NCBI GenBank assembly: GCA_963816685.1
Contig: CAWFMB010000028.1
Location: 1 to 64,000 of the forward strand
Direction: 5' to 3'
DNA from: CAVYUC01 sp963816685
Lineage (GTDB): Bacteria > Bacteroidota > Bacteroidia > Bacteroidales > Prolixibacteraceae
Length of the DNA: 64,000 nucleotides
In this document: positions 63,363-64,000 of the stretch, piece after piece
Layout: each line of letters begins with the position of its first letter
How positions within the stretch are numbered: the stretch's first letter is position 1
Program-made: the position numbers and the translations under genes
The notes under the pieces: model-generated
Told to the model about the DNA's origin: nothing
The model's database searches: none
Seen by the model: only the letters and a program-made list of their open reading frames with translations

Positions 63363-64000
63363 TTATAGATCTTTATTCGTTTTTTGTAAATTGTTAAGAT
63401 TAACCTTCATTTCCGACAAGGTTTGTCCCCCTTTAATTCCAAAATCCAATGTTCGAATCGGGAAAGGAATGGTAATGTCATTTTCATCATAAGTAGCTTT
63501 TATATTTTTAATGCCATCGTGCAAAGCTCTCAGATAATCAGTTTGTTTTTTAAATTCAACCCAGTAGCGAATGACAAAATTGATGGAACTGTCCCCAAAT
63601 TCCTGGTAATAGAGGTCAATGGGTTTATTTTTTTGCAGGTAACTTATTTTTCTTATTGCTTCGAGAGTTAAATTTTCCACTTTCTGCAGATCATCAGCGT
63701 AGCTCACACCCACATTCAAATCAATTCTTCGCTCCTTGTTTACCGTAAAATGGGTATAAACTTCTTCAAAAATCAGGCGATTTGGAATCACCACTTCCTG
63801 TCCCTGAAAGGTTGTCATTTTTATGGCACGCAAACCAATAGCTTTAATTGTCCCGTAGTAATCCTGAAATTTAACAATATCACCAACATTTACTGTACTT
63901 TTTAAGGTAATGTAAATTCCCGAGATGAAATTGGCCAAAGCATCTTTGAACGCAAATCCAAGTGCAAGTCCCATAATTCCAACTCCGGCCAGTAATGAAG
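63363..64000 (-). CDS. MscS-family mechanosensitive channel, 5' end beyond the window
   Basis: Partial: the frame is open to the window edge (upstream residues read SLLAGVGI before MGLALGFAFKDALAN). Visible are the pore helix GLALGFAFKDALANFISGIY and the beta domain (VGDIVKFQDYYGTIKAIGLR; ATMT-type segment IKMTTFQGQEVVIPNRLIF), then the C-terminal alpha/beta domain ending IPFPIRTLDFG. It gates in response to membrane tension. It is cotranscribed with the two hemerythrin-like genes. Confidence 0.93.
   Translation of the reverse strand, partial: SLLAGVGIMGLALGFAFKDALANFISGIYITLKSTVNVGDIVKFQDYYGTIKAIGLRAIKMTTFQGQEVVIPNRLIFEEVYTHFTVNKERRIDLNVGVSYADDLQKVENLTLEAIRKISYLQKNKPIDLYYQEFGDSSINFVIRYWVEFKKQTDYLRALHDGIKNIKATYDENDITIPFPIRTLDFGIKGGQTLSEMKVNLNNLQKTNKDL

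Noticed and set aside
1..64000. tRNA or rRNA genes
   Set aside because: Intergenic regions were read for cloverleaf-like and rRNA-like sequence and none was convincing; a covariance-model scan would be decisive.

Overview
The window looks like a chromosome segment of a free-living Bacteroidota bacterium, most likely a polysaccharide-degrading member of the Bacteroidales/Marinilabiliales group. Supporting evidence is a SusC/SusD pair with a FecI/FecR regulatory cassette, three proteins with C-terminal type IX secretion (Por) sorting domains, Bacteroidota promoters of the TTTG-N19-TAnnTTTG type, a type II-C CRISPR system with 46-bp GTTGTG-type repeats, and the rpmB-rpmG-DUF4295-ftsY order. Genus and species cannot be fixed from sequence reading alone.

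Region 1 (about 0.6-38.4 kb) is a large polysaccharide utilization locus, almost entirely on the minus strand. Reading 5' to 3' on that strand: L-fucose isomerase, an SGNH esterase, a DUF6786 lipoprotein and a GntR/periplasmic-binding-type regulator; a TolB-like propeller protein; a GH2 enzyme; an ECF sigma factor, a frameshifted FecR, SusC (with STN domain) and SusD; three formylglycine-type sulfatases; a 1148-residue PA14/FN3/GH-A/T9SS protein; a GH29 alpha-L-fucosidase; a beta-helix T9SS protein; an enolase-superfamily sugar-acid dehydratase; a GH26 enzyme; a frameshifted beta-helix/CBM9-like protein; and a GH101/129-like protein. A GH172 (DUF2961) gene and an unknown secreted protein lie on the plus strand. 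Together these suggest capture and desulfation of a sulfated, fucose-containing heteropolysaccharide, with released fucose entering the cell through FucI. No fuculokinase or aldolase is visible here.

Region 2 (about 39.8-49.95 kb) is a type II-C CRISPR-Cas locus with an unusual architecture. The array (28 repeats, 27 spacers), cas2 and cas1 sit between two near-identical, same-strand REP-associated tyrosine transposase (RAYT, HUH/Y1) genes. Six copies of a 33-bp palindrome are scattered between all the parts, and one palindrome is fused in frame inside each transposase gene. cas9 (1559 residues, catalytic residues intact) lies outside this block. It is divergent from a tracrRNA that I could identify on the plus strand at 49848-49932, with a near-perfect Bacteroidota promoter, anti-repeat and terminator. 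The array repeats carry a near-consensus promoter whose start would fall at the repeat-spacer junction, and a terminator lies just beyond the array in the same direction.

Region 3 (about 50-64 kb) is ordinary chromosome: a DUF5686 outer-membrane protein, a dicarboxylate symporter, a LytS/LytTR two-component pair, a beta-lactamase-fold lipoprotein that has lost its catalytic motifs, a DksA-like protein, ftsY, DUF4295, rpmG, rpmB, an MBOAT acyltransferase with its SGNH-like partner, DUF456, two hemerythrin-like proteins and a MscS channel cut by the window edge. The first 450 bases hold a four-copy repeat cluster. No tRNA or rRNA gene was recognised.
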